This document shows positions 11,615 through 23,200 of a DNA stretch of 64,000 nucleotides, piece after piece; positions within the stretch are counted from its first letter, which is position 1; every line of letters starts with the position of its first letter. The notes beneath the pieces are model-generated. The model made no database searches and was not told the DNA's origin. It was given only the letters and a program-made list of their open reading frames with translations. The stretch is from positions 19,519,334-19,583,333 of the forward strand of contig NW_024037074.1 in assembly GCF_015706575.1 (NCBI RefSeq), read 5' to 3'. The stretch comes from Patiria miniata. Its lineage: Eukaryota > Echinodermata > Asteroidea > Valvatida > Asterinidae. Position numbers and translations under genes: made by a program.

Positions 11615-11755
11615 ACTTGTGATGGACTTGTGATGGCCTTGTGATGGCCTTGTGATGGACTTGTGATGGACTTGTGATGGACTAGTGATGGACTAGTGAT
11701 GGACTTGAGATGGACTTGTGATGGACTTGTGATGGACTTGTGATGGACTTGCAGG
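11615..11755. repeat. 11 bp minisatellite
   Basis: About twelve near-identical copies of ACTTGTGATGG, with variants such as CCTTGTGATGG, ACTAGTGATGG and ACTTGAGATGG. It is absent from the corresponding position of unit A. Because 11 is not a multiple of three, the long minus-strand ORF across it is a by-product of repeated sequence lacking stops. Confidence 0.9.
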
Positions 11756-11924
11756 GACTCAAATATACAACAATTGGCCATATGTTACAACAGATCAAAA
11801 TCAGGCATCCCGTGTACATCTTGAGAAAGCCGGAGAGATATCTTAAAGATTGCAGACACTTTTGAGCAAACTTTGATTATTGAGTAAACCTGTAAGGGTT
11901 TTATTTGAAATCTTAAGTATAATG

Positions 11925-12290
11925 TGATGCTGAATGATTTGATGAAGTTGTCATTTACACTGTAGTAAACCAGGGGGCGCGGCCAAAGGGCCCAGCTTTG
12001 GGACCTATGTCATGTATGTACTCCTTGTTCAGGATCATAAAATTAAAATCACTTTTGTCATTACACAGGACAGTGAGCTCATCATCCTTGTTGACTGCAA
12101 TATTGATGATAATCTGATTTTAAGCAGGCATTACTAAGAATCTCACAGTAAGGACTGATTCTGATTAATTTGTTGTCGGTTGTTTTTGCAATCACCATGT
12201 CACTTGTGGAGAAGTCTGTAATGAAGTCCCCTGTGATTTCTGATTTGCTTAGCAATGCCCACTTTTCTTTTTTGCCGAATGGAGCCGAGT
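11925..12290 (-). pseudogene. Decayed propeller (NHL-like) remnant of the second TRIM gene
   Basis: In other frames, this stretch still matches the intact paralogue. One frame gives GDFITDFSTSDMVIAKTTDN beside the paralogue's GNFIAAFSTGDMVVADNNS. A later frame gives INIAVNKDDELTVL beside VAMAVNKDDHLILL. Near 11925-11965, bases matching the paralogue's last coding segment (YNMKGNFIKSF region) reappear next to unrelated sequence. At least two frameshifts and a large internal deletion are needed to explain it. The first shift coincides with a six-base A run (plus-strand T6 at 12268-12273), where paralogue alignment suggests one extra base. Confidence 0.8.
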
Positions 12291-13342
12291 TTAACCTGTT
12301 CCTTGTTCTCTTTGAAACTAATGAACGAGAGATCTCGACTTAAATCTTCCGTTTCACCCCCATTTACATCTTTCAAGTCATGGAGGAGGTCTTGCCTGAA
12401 CTTCAAGATTTCACGACAATTTGCATCAGTCATCTCTTTGTGAACGTCAGCCATCTGTACTGTGTGCTCTGCGACCTCCATTTCGGCAAGTCTCTTGTAT
12501 TTCTTTCTGTACGCAACTTGGGCCTTATGTTTGAGTTGCTTCTCTTTGTGTTTGATTTCCTTGATTTTCTGTTCAGCTGTTTTAGAAATGAGAGAGTTTG
12601 TTTCCCCAAACATTACGCCCAGTGTTTTCCGCAATGATTGCCAACTCCCGGAGATTTTGTTATAGGCCTTAACGCTCAGCGCTTGTGAGATTCTTTCATT
12701 AGCTTCTATCAGGCATGTGTCAATGGCTGTGTTCAAGTCAACGTACATGTGGATGGGTTCCTTGTGACTTGATGCTGCACACTGTCTGCAAATCAGCATC
12801 TCGCAAGTATTGCAGTAGAAGCAAAGTTCCTTAGTTGGATGGATTTTACACTGGGAGACATCTTTCTTAGGGGCAGATTCTCCTTCGATCTCATCAACAG
12901 GTACAATGTTGTGGGTCTTAAAAGCAGCGAAACGCTGATGTGCTGTTTGGCACTGCTGACAAAGAAAACACTCACAATCCATGCACCGAGAAACAGCTTC
13001 ATTCTTCTCATCACATGTTTGACATATGACCTTTGGCATTTGGCCTTTTAGGTGCTCATGTTGGGTGACTTCTTCCACCAGGCAAATGAGACCGTAGTTG
13101 GTGGTCAACTTTGCCACTTTACCTGCAGGTAAGATGGTTTCACTCTGACACAGTGGACATCTTATCTTGTCGTCTGTTCTTTTTTGGCTTTTTTGGAGTT
13201 CTTGGAGGCATGTCAGACAGAAACTGTGTGAGCACTCCAGCATCTTGGGTTCGTGGTAACGGTTGTGGCAGATGCAGCATTCCAGATGACCCTGGAGGAT
13301 TGAACCCAAACCTGACTCTGCAGTTATACCACCAGTCGCCAT
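12200..13342 (-). CDS. Truncated TRIM paralogue (RING, two B-boxes, coiled coil only)
   Basis: A 380-residue ORF starting MATGGITAESGLGS at 13342, the same start as the intact paralogue (MATGGITAESILGS). The RING cysteines and histidine (CCICHNRYHEPKMLECSHS through RCPLCQSE) are all present, as are both B-boxes (CQTCDEKNEAVSRCMDC and CKIHPTKELCFYCNTCE) and the coiled coil. After about residue 350 the frame shifts at an A run, and the last ~28 residues (from SIRQKRKVGIAKQ) are out-of-frame sequence. The product could be a C-terminally truncated TRIM able to dimerise with its paralogue, or the locus may be a young pseudogene or carry a sequencing indel. The second downstream frameshift and the deletion argue for real decay of the propeller. 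Preservation of all zinc ligands suggests recent constraint on the N-terminal half. Confidence 0.75.
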   Translation of the reverse strand: MATGGITAESGLGSILQGHLECCICHNRYHEPKMLECSHSFCLTCLQELQKSQKRTDDKIRCPLCQSETILPAGKVAKLTTNYGLICLVEEVTQHEHLKGQMPKVICQTCDEKNEAVSRCMDCECFLCQQCQTAHQRFAAFKTHNIVPVDEIEGESAPKKDVSQCKIHPTKELCFYCNTCEMLICRQCAASSHKEPIHMYVDLNTAIDTCLIEANERISQALSVKAYNKISGSWQSLRKTLGVMFGETNSLISKTAEQKIKEIKHKEKQLKHKAQVAYRKKYKRLAEMEVAEHTVQMADVHKEMTDANCREILKFRQDLLHDLKDVNGGETEDLSRDLSFISFKENKEQVKLGSIRQKRKVGIAKQIRNHRGLHYRLLHK

Positions 13343-14470
13343 CTTGATCCTACAGATTCAAAGAGTATTAAAATTGAATATGCATAGGTCTACATTTTAC
13401 CAGGGATTTCAGAATGAAATGTTTTCCACATTTTAGTAGCAACAAACTGCATCATACCACTCACCTGTTCACCAATGCAAACAGACTTTATTTAAACTCT
13501 TTCCCAAAATTAGAGGGTTTCGGTTGCAGTTTCGGTTGCTTTTACGGTGGTTAGATGAAAAAGGTGCTATCAGTCTACCCGGCACTAATATACTGTACAT
13601 GTATGTGGTTTTCGTCTGGTATGTTTTGTGCATCACAGACTAGGTGTGGTTTTAAACTTTGAGATTTGGAACATCTGTCATGTCTGTAGTCATGTGCTTA
13701 TCTGTATTTCATAGATTTTACGTGTTATTGCAAAATTGTTTGCACGGCAAAGGAAGGTGGACTTTAGTCTTTATTCTGATAAATTTTGCTCCCGATGGAG
13801 TTGAAAGGGCTTTATTGTGTGCCTACATAATAATTAATTATAAAAATAACTCCATGGGCAATTTTTTTTTCCACATTATTTCTTGTACTGGTGATAAACT
13901 GGATTTTAGACGATTGATGCTGGTATTCCCCAATAAAAATGGGGAAACCGACAAGATTCTTTTTCTAACCCTTTTAAAAAAATTAAGCAACATTTTTTAA
14001 CTAAGATTGGTTTAGGTTGTATGAAACTGATCAAGGTAAGTTTAATCACTGTGTTTTGGCAACTGAGCAAAGATTTATATTTTTCTTGAAATGAATTTTT
14101 TTTTTCCAGAAAGTGAGTGGGCAGTCAATCCAAATTTTTTTATGAAAAACACAATATCTTATATGGATGTAAATAAGGTTCTATTTTTTTGCAGAGTTCA
14201 ATTATTTTTTGGGTGATGTTTTAATATATAGTGTTACCTTAAACCAATTGTTGATCAAGTGATTGAAATATCTCAAATGTATAATACCAAGTCCAGTTTA
14301 AAAAAAAAAAAAACATTTTCGAAAACAAAATGCATGAAAAATTTCAAGGCTATAGCCTTATTTTTTTTATTCAAATTTTGGCAACAAATTATGTATTCGT
14401 AAAATGACCTTTAATAATAAGGAACACAACACATGGAAATAAATTAAACACATTGCATTTTTGGAATTGT

Positions 14471-14968
14471 TTAGCATTAGAATTTTATTTCTTTCATATT
14501 GCACTTGGCAAGACTGTAATAAAGGTTTCTGTTTACTATATTCCTGAAAAGTGCAAAGGCTGAAACTTTTTTTTTTGTTTATTAAATTTTTCCGAAATTG
14601 CGGCCAATAAATACCTCAAAATTGTTTAAATGGCCAATTCCAAGTATTCAACTTGGTTATATCACATTCATAAACTATGTGTATATTATTATATCATAAC
14701 TTTGTACGCATTAGCATGTTTAGCATTAGAATTTTATTTCTTTCATATTGCACTTGGCAAGACTGTAATAAAGGTTTCTGTTTACTATATTCCTGAAAAG
14801 TGCAAAGGCTGAAACTTTTTTTTTTGTTTATTAAATTTTTCCGAAATTGCGGCCACTAAATACCTCAAAATTGTTTAAATGGCCAATTCCAAGTATTCAA
14901 CTTGGTTATATCACATTCATAAACTATGTGTATATTATTATATCATAAGTTTGTACGCATCTTAAGAT
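14471..14968. repeat. Local tandem duplication, period 249 bp
   Basis: TTAGCATTAGAATTTTATTT occurs at 14471 and again at 14720. The following ~240 bp, through TTTGTACGCAT, are nearly identical in both copies. The first copy belongs to unit B and has a single counterpart in unit A (about 9530-9735), so this duplication came after the segmental one. Non-coding. Confidence 0.9.
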
Positions 14969-16804
14969 ATTTCAAGATGTTAAAATTAAAACAAGGCCTA
15001 ATGTTTTCATTAAGTGTTACAAGTTAAGTACATGTATATCTTTTCTAGTTGAATCATGGAAGAACCAAATTTTCGACAAAGAATTTTGTAAGGCTATAGC
15101 CCTGTATCTTTTGACGATAAATAATATTCTAATAATAAACTTCATTGTGTTACACAAAACACTAACATTGCACATACTCTGAAGATACATGTTAATCTGT
15201 TATATTTACTGGAATGAAAAAAATAAAATAACTGAAATTATAAAAATATCAAATTAATTACATCTTTGTAATTGTAGTCATGTCTAATATACATGTAAGT
15301 ACTCCGTAGTTATTTCCACAGCGTCTTACCGTACATGCCAAAATATTTTAAGTTTGCAAGTTAGCAATATGTCCCGTGGATAAAGTTCTAGACCTACAAT
15401 TAAATGTTACAGAAAGCCACTTATAAAGCATCTTTTTAGGTCTTTAGAAAGAGAAATGTGATCATATCACACAACCTTTTTGAAAAAATAGGAAATGGAG
15501 TATATAACTAGCACTAACGCAATTCATAAAAAAGTTACGCCACTAACTAGTTCAAGCAGGAGATTTGCATGCAGAAGTTATAGTTTCCATGAAACATTCT
15601 TCACAGCAGGATATTGTCAAGATCTTTACAACTTAAACATATGTTATTACACATATTTTACAGATGTTTGCATTAAAAATGCCAAAATGATTATCACAAA
15701 AGGAAAACCTGATATTAAAGACAAGTGTTTGTAAGTTCTGAGTAATATTGCTTGTGAAAATGAATCAAACTAAAATTGCACACAATTCATTTGGGTAAGG
15801 CCTCGGAAACAGAAGAGAAGGCATATATGTACCAAATCAGCGCAGCTGTTTACATTTCTCTTATTTAACTAGTAAGTCTTTTCTGTTCATCAGTAGAGGG
15901 CAGACCAATAGTGACCAATATTGACCAGAGTCGCTAGACCAATATACGGGAAGCCAATAGTGGACCCTATAGGTTGCAGACCAGTAAATAGAATGCCATT
16001 GACCTCAGTTATAATTGCGCGCTCTTCCCAAAATTATTTTTAAAATACTCGCAACTCTCCAAGATGTTTGAGACACAAGAAAGAATGAAGTATCCAGACG
16101 CCACTTATTTGGTTGTGTACAAAGTCTATGGAGAGTTGAGTGCATTTTCAAGTATTTTCTAACAAAATTGGAAATGTTTCTCAGTCCCAGATTCATGTCT
16201 TTTCAAAAAAATCATCATATATTATCTCAATGAATGACCTACATTGAGATAATATATGATGAAAAAAGTGGCGTCAAGTTGCAACATTCTTCTCGAGATA
16301 CACATCAAGTTAAAGCTTATTTCATCATCTTTCGTTTTCTGTGCAACTGTTTTGTGGTAAACCGATGACTTTTGGGAGAAAATGCCATCCAAAGATAGTC
16401 ACCCTTCAAAGTAGTCCTGAAGCCAATCGCCATTTTGAAAATGGACACCTACGCTGACATTACAAAATAGAGCCCTTATAGGGCCTAATTCCATCCAAAT
16501 TTCACAGAAATACGAGCTCACAGTCCTCCGCACGGCTTCCACCCTTCTTTTTTTTAACAAACCCTCAAGTTCAAGGACCTCAAAATGCTCTTACATCGGA
16601 TAATTCAAGGGCAAGCAAAGCATGATTTGGCCGGCGTAGGCAATTTTGGGCTTATCTACTGGCCTGCATCCAGTAATGTGCGTGGGTGGACTCCGTGTAC
16701 AAGCACCCCCTCAATGTTTACAAAGAGAAAGGGTTTTGCTGGACTCTTGAATGCATTGCTGGTGTAGGCCTGGCACTCGCGCACAGACAGTGCAATTTTG
16801 CACA
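14969..16804. other. Intergenic stretch downstream of the ARM-TIR-SAM gene
   Basis: AT-rich sequence without supportable genes. The only clear structure is an inverted repeat at about 16211-16262, with arms TCATCATATATTATCTCAATG separated by 10 bases; it would form a 21 bp hairpin. Confidence 0.5.
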
Positions 16805-17105
16805 CAATCACTTAACCCTCTTATTGTTTAAACAGTCACTGCCATGTCAAAAAGAGTCGGCTCATATTTCAAGCAAGCACTCTGACTAGTCAATTTCAGT
16901 CAACAGGCAAAAGCAGGAAACTAGCAGCGCAGCTGACCTCCAGTCAAAGCACAGCTATATCGAGCTACATAAACAGTCACAGCCAGTCAGTCCTGCTTTG
17001 TGTAGGCTTGGAGCTCTTAACTGTTGAAAACAGTCACTTGATTGATTTTAACTGACAGCACTACTTGGCACTGAATGTATACATGTTTGCATAGGAGGGT
17101 TAATC
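16805..17105. repeat. Interspersed repeat containing AACAGTCAC motifs, copy 1
   Basis: Related in the same orientation to 34565-34900. Shared blocks are TTTAAACAGTCAC, CAAGCAAGCACT.TGACTAGTCAA, CAGCCAGT.A.TCCTGCTTT.TGTAGGCT and the final GAATGTAT..GTTTG.ATAGGA region. It contains several short AACAGTCAC/CAGTCA words. Family unknown, non-coding. Confidence 0.6.
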
Positions 17106-17297
17106 TTGAATGCGTTGCATGCACTGTTATCTTGCACTCCCAGTTCTCACAAGTAGTCACAGAGCGCCACCTATGTTCACGCAAGGAGTCCATTAAGCAG
17201 CATTCATTAACGGTACCCTGATGTTACGGTCGAATCAACCGGCACGATATATATACGTCTCACATGAATACAAAAATTGGCATCTTCATGGATTCCG

Positions 17298-20200
17298 TCA
17301 TAAGATTTTGTCCATGGCTGCAGTCAGCTTGAGGATGTCCACCAGGTGTTGGATGCAGAGGTCCTGCCTCAGGGATGTGTAGAAGAAATCTGGAGCTTCT
17401 TGTCGTAAGGTGTGAAGCTGGGCCAGTAAGGAGCCGTCAAAGTCCTTAAGTGATTTCCTTAAGCTGCAAACCAAAAAAAAGAGATCATTCATAAATATCT
17501 AAAACAGTTTAGCCATTCGTATTGGTCGAGAATCCGTCACATGGCCGGTTTTAAGCGGATTATAAAGACCGGCTGGCTTGTCTTAAACACTTTTCCAGCA
17601 TCTTATGAAGTTTTGACTCCTGTGAAAACTGGTGCCTTTTACCTTTTTATTGGTTGAACGTTCACAATCCTCACGGACCTAGGCATGCGCAATACTACTA
17701 GTGAGTCGGCATTTCATAGTTCTAAATTCACAACACACCAGCACAGCTGCGTTCTGCACCACATCGGCCCGGGTAATTATCAGCATCCAGACCGGTCTTA
17801 AACATAGTGTTTAAAACTGGCCAAGCACATATTCATTCCCTTACTAATAACTTAAATATATACTGTCCATGCTCTAAAAAAAACTATACCCCTCGAGCCT
17901 CTGGGCTGAGGGGTAAAAATTTCCGCAAAACAAATTTTGGTCTTGACGTGCTTTATTTCAATGTTAAATCCTTTTTATGTGCACATGTAAAGTCGAGGAC
18001 ACGTATGTGAAACATCCTTTTCTAATAGAGGACAGGAACCAAATCGAGGACGTCCTCGATTGGAAAACATGTACAAAACCAATGGAAGCTGTTGCAAAAT
18101 GGGGGTGGGAATTTTAATGGGGGGGGGGGGGAACTACCCTACTCTGCGAGTGCTATTGGTGGAAAAGGGGTGGGTCAATATTGATAATAATGTGTGGTCT
18201 CGTACCTAAATAATAATTATGATGGGCATATGATAAACTGCAGGATAGTAAAAGAAGGATTTTGATTTAAAAACTTCAAAACTCGCCTCTTCAAGGCAAA
18301 CCATTGGTTGCGCAATGTATTAATTGTCCTATTCATTTAGCATTTCTTAGTCTAATAATATAATATTCAAATAATATCAAAAAATTAATTATCGATAACA
18401 AACTTATTCTTACTGGGATAAGTTAGCGTGTTCAAGCCATTGTTGGACGTTCTCTTTACTCCACTCTCTGACGTGAGCGGGCTGGGTCGGGCTGGGGGAC
18501 TCCGGTAACGGGCTAGGCATCTGGTGTCTCGGCGTCGATACGTGACGACGTGGACTAGACGTACTCTGACGAGGACTCTGTAAAGTCTGGGGTCTGGGGC
18601 TAACGGTGTGGTTCCGTGGGTTGTTCAGCATCGTCGTTGAGGCGTCCTCAAACTCAAAGACGGGCTCTGTACGTTCAAAGGTAAAGTAAATGTTAAAATC
18701 ACAGGAATAGGGAATGTTGGATCAAATTTGAAGATCTGCAACCAGGCAGAGATTAGTGAAGGAAATTGAAAAAATTTCATATCATTAAATATGTTATTTT
18801 TAATTATATCAAAATCTTTCCATGTACAAAAGTCGGTGTTTTCTTCAAGGGGGTACACTTGACTGAACAGTGTAAGTACAGAATTTTTCTGCTAGCGCAG
18901 TTGGCAAAGAATGGTGATCATTAGCGCAAAATTCTGTGCTTAGCAGAGATATTGGCCCCAGGTCTAACGCTCTTTCCAAATGCAACTCGCCTTCGAGTAA
19001 CGCCGCACTGCCAATGTCGGAGATCTCCCGCAGTAGCTTCTGAGCCTGGTCAGAGAAGGAATGCCGTCCTGACAGATCCACGTAGTATTTGGTGCCCATG
19101 ATCATCCCCAGCCAACCGTTGGGTTGGTAATACTTGTCCATCATCAGGGGTATGATGGATTTACGACACTGGTAGGCGTATTCAGCCTCTGGCAAAAAGA
19201 AACGAAAAAAAGTTAAATGTATATACAATTAATTTCATTCTTAATATGCGCAATCCATAGAGCTTTATTAAATTACTAGAGTGCTGACTCATGTACAAAG
19301 TGATGCCTGCTGGGCGCATCCATGTTTGTGCACAAACCTATGGAAAACTCAAAATTTTGTACGGCTTTTGTACGGCTATTTGCATATCTGCATTTGTACT
19401 GGTATGCTATACAGGTTCGTTACCGAAAACCGAAACGCACAATCAGCAAATGAGCATTTCATTTTGCTCTATGCAAACAGCGCGTCTCCGCTGCAGATGA
19501 TTACCGTGACGTTTTTTTTAAACCGTTGTGATACGCTTCAGTTGTTAGCGTACGTTCTACTTGCGCGTTGCATTTAGAGTACACTTTCAAAATTCATTCC
19601 ATCCAATTTCAGTATGTTGTACAAACACGCACATGAATTCAAAATGTCAGCGCGCAGGACGGCTTCAAAGCTTCTCCGCGCGCAAGAATGAGGAGTTAGC
19701 GCTCTAGTCATTTAATATAGCTCTATGGCACAATCCCACACAGTGTTTTGCTTGAGCATCAAGTGTGTCCAATTGTCTCACACTGGTCTCCCCCAACTTT
19801 CCCTTTGTTAACTGATATGCAGATACTGGTGCACGGAGCCTATACGTGAGACAACATGACAATTCTGTCTATACCCACCTGTCCGACAATTGGGGCTTTC
19901 CTTGTAGCGTTCCGATATGCACACTAGGATAACCTCTGCGTTCTCCACTGCCTCTGCCATGGACTGGAGCGTGGATCCATACATGCAGTCAACATCCACC
20001 CAGACACGATACCCTGCAGTCTGAAACACGATGAATGGGAAAAAGCCATTTTGTTACTTGGGCTCTGAGGATATTCTTAGTTTCCACATCATTGAGCGCA
20101 ATAGATAGTTTTGATATTATAGCAAATTTCAGTACAATTTATGTGTGGCCTAGTGGTTAGGGTTCGTGACTCATGATCAGAGGGTCCGGGGTTCGAATCC

Positions 20201-23200
20201 AGCCGCTGGTCATATATTGTGTCCTTGGGCAAGGCACTTCACCCCCACTTGCCCCTCTCCACCCAGGAGTATAAATGGGTACCGGCATTAGCTGGGGAGT
20301 AACCTGCGATGGACTAGCATCCCATCCAGGGGGAGTACAAATATTCTCAGTCGTTTCATGCTACTGAAACCGGAGATAAACGCCGGCCTGATGGGCCACA
20401 GTGGCTCGGGACAGACTTAATTTACTATACCATTTTGTTTTAGCTCCGGGATAGCAGCTTATTTAATCATCATGTCTCTCTGTTTATTTAGTAAGTAACA
20501 AACGTTGACATTGTCTATTGCTCCTACGCATTTTGACCGATTTCAACCAAACTTTGTCAAAAGTATCAGTAGCCCGGCCCCAACATGTCACATGACCAAA
20601 CTGGGGTCAAAGGTCATCATGGTGTCACTGGGGCCAATAACTTGATTATTGTTTTACTCAAAACGCTACTCCTTCCAGAAATTACATAGCACAGTCACGT
20701 GACTCATGCATGAACAAGAATTCTACCTATGCCTGAATGGACCATGATATAAGGATATTTTCAAGGAGAAATACACGCTTTGCCTCCTTTTCTGAACTGT
20801 CTACTTCATTTAAAGTTCATTCAAGTAATATCATTGAAACCTTGGAGTAAAAATGAGCTATAAAACAAGACTAATTCTACAATTTCTAGACTTGCAGCAG
20901 CCTGTTATGGCCAATATGCCCCTTCCATTTCAGTAATCATAGATCTTGCCCTGAATTCTGATACATCAATCTGCAATTTGAAATTACGTTAACAGTTTTG
21001 TTCGCCATGCCTGGGCACTCATCACATGCATGCGATGGGTGCCCAACAAAACTGTTACCGTTCTGTAAGGCTCCGACATGCGTCAGAGTGAGTGCATTGT
21101 GAGAAATACCAGTGCGAGCTTTGGAATGTCCCAGTAATGGTAGAAAGCCAATGCAGTAATCACGAAAAGCAAGCAACTCGGAATCCTAATCCTATGATTA
21201 TAAAGAGTCTCTCCTTACCACAAGCAGGTCCCGGACTTTGAGCACCACCTTCTGCGCTGCCCACTGGTAGCTGAGCATGATGTGAGGTAACTGGCCGCTC
21301 CCGGTGCTACTACCTCGGGACCAACTCCGACTAGGTCCTCCTGGGGGGACAGAGGAAAACCGTAGGAAACACAGTCATGACAAAAGTTGGGCGTGAACGT
21401 CTGAACCGTCCAATGGACTCTGTGCTACTCTGTGAGGTAAAATGCGGGTCCCCGGGTACTCATAAAGAAACCCAACAACAATATTCAAATCCTGGAAGTT
21501 GTCTGAATGGCTTCATAGATTAAGAGTGTAATCTGCAACTTTCGAGAGCGTCATCTGTCGCGCCTTGAAATGCACATAAACATAAAATCTGTTTTGGTTT
21601 TTCCATGTAGTCTGGTTTTCATTTTGTAAATTCCCACAATTGGCATTCAAAACCTTTCTTTTTCATAAAGTGAGAAGTTACTAAGTAATTTGTAAAGATA
21701 GTTACGAGTACCTGATCCCATAGTCTGGAACTGGATTCTGACATCAGCGGTCAGGTACTCGGGTACCTGGTTTCGATGCACACGCCTGCCTTAAATACTC
21801 AATCAACGAGCAAACAACCACGAGCATATTCTTGACAACCTAACTATTCTTCATTAGGTAAGTATTAATAGCTCAGCCCTCATTTCCTCAGTCCATTCTT
21901 CAAAACCTTCTGGCAGATTTTGAAGGATCCACGGAGGTTAAGATTTGCGCCTTCCAATCATTCCCAGTGTTTGGTACTCACTGCTTGACCCTCCGGATGT
22001 CGAAGAGCTTGCCACCGATGAGCTTGCCACCGATGTCCTAGTGCTACGGCTCTGCTTCTGCCCGACCCACAGTGCCCCCTTGGCTGCCGTCCGTATCGAC
22101 TGCTCCTTGCTGTGGGTTAGTTTCTCTAAGGCCTCCACGCAGGCCTTGTCCACGGCCAGGTGTTGACGGACCGTGCTGTCGAAGGCCAGGTTCCAGATGG
22201 CCTGGGTTGCTGCCTCTTGTTCCTCGAGGAGACCGTCTTGTTGCAGCATGGAGGTGAGGAGGGGCAAGGCACCGGCTTGTAGAATCTGAAACGGTGGATT
22301 GGTGAATGGCGAGCAGTGTTTCAGTGCGAGTATGGAATGGACCGATCCACTTAGCCCGGGCCACTCTGACCAATCACAGCCATGATTTATGCATGCACAA
22401 AAGTCTGACGTGTGCAATTGCGTATGCTACGCGCATCTGGAACATGCTGTGTGGAATTTGTGTCGTTGTGTTATTTCCCCACATGTGCACTGCGCAGGGG
22501 GGCGGCTTAAAGAGACTGAAAGGAATTTTACTTATTCTGTGCAACTTTCTACTCCTCTTAAATGTATGAAAACTATTTGACATTCCTTTTTTTGGTGAAT
22601 TTTATTGAAAGGTGCACTTCTTTAAAACATTACAAATGTTTGCATGCTTTTCCCGACAACTGGAGGTGCTGTTGCTGTGATGTCATTTTTAGGCAAACAC
22701 TTTTTCAGTTTAGGGGTTTCTGTTCAAATTTTGAAAAACAAACATTTGCTAATTGAAAACAGCTATGAGAAAAGTTAGCTTATTGGCTTAATGACATGTA
22801 CTGAGACATCAGTACAATGAATCACCAAAGAAACAGAGAATAATTTACAACAGCAAAATATCAAAAAGTCTGACAGCTTTTGGTGCTGAAATAGCTGTAA
22901 CATTGACGTCCCTGCCGAATATGACATCACATTTTTGTTCGTGAATATGAAAATTTGCATCACCATAGAAACCAGAAAGGCACCCAAATATCCTTGAAAA
23001 TAATGAAATTTGAAAATAAGGTTACATTGGACACAAAAGGTGTAATAATAGAGCGCCAGGAGCGTCACTTTGTGACGGACATGAGCGCTATACAAGAAGC
23101 CAATATTATTATTATTATTATTTTCCAAGATTGTATTAGAAAATATAAATATTACATGGCCTCTAACTGATCAGTCTACTGCCATTGCAGAGTTATGGTC

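Larger units (their letters stand above)
10553..14680. repeat. Tandem segmental duplication, unit B
   Basis: Second unit of the TRIM duplication, same orientation as unit A. It is shorter: it lacks both MITEs, the ~700 bp downstream of the TRIM stop and part of the propeller coding sequence, and it gained a minisatellite at 11615. Coding halves are clearly more similar than flanks, as expected if the RING/B-box part stayed under selection or was converted. Confidence 0.85.

Noticed and set aside
11615..11755. CRISPR-like array
   Set aside because: Units are contiguous 11-mers without spacers, in an animal genome.
11380..11781. 133-codon minus-strand ORF with HKSITSPS repeats
   Set aside because: Produced by the 11 bp minisatellite, which lacks stops; not a protein.
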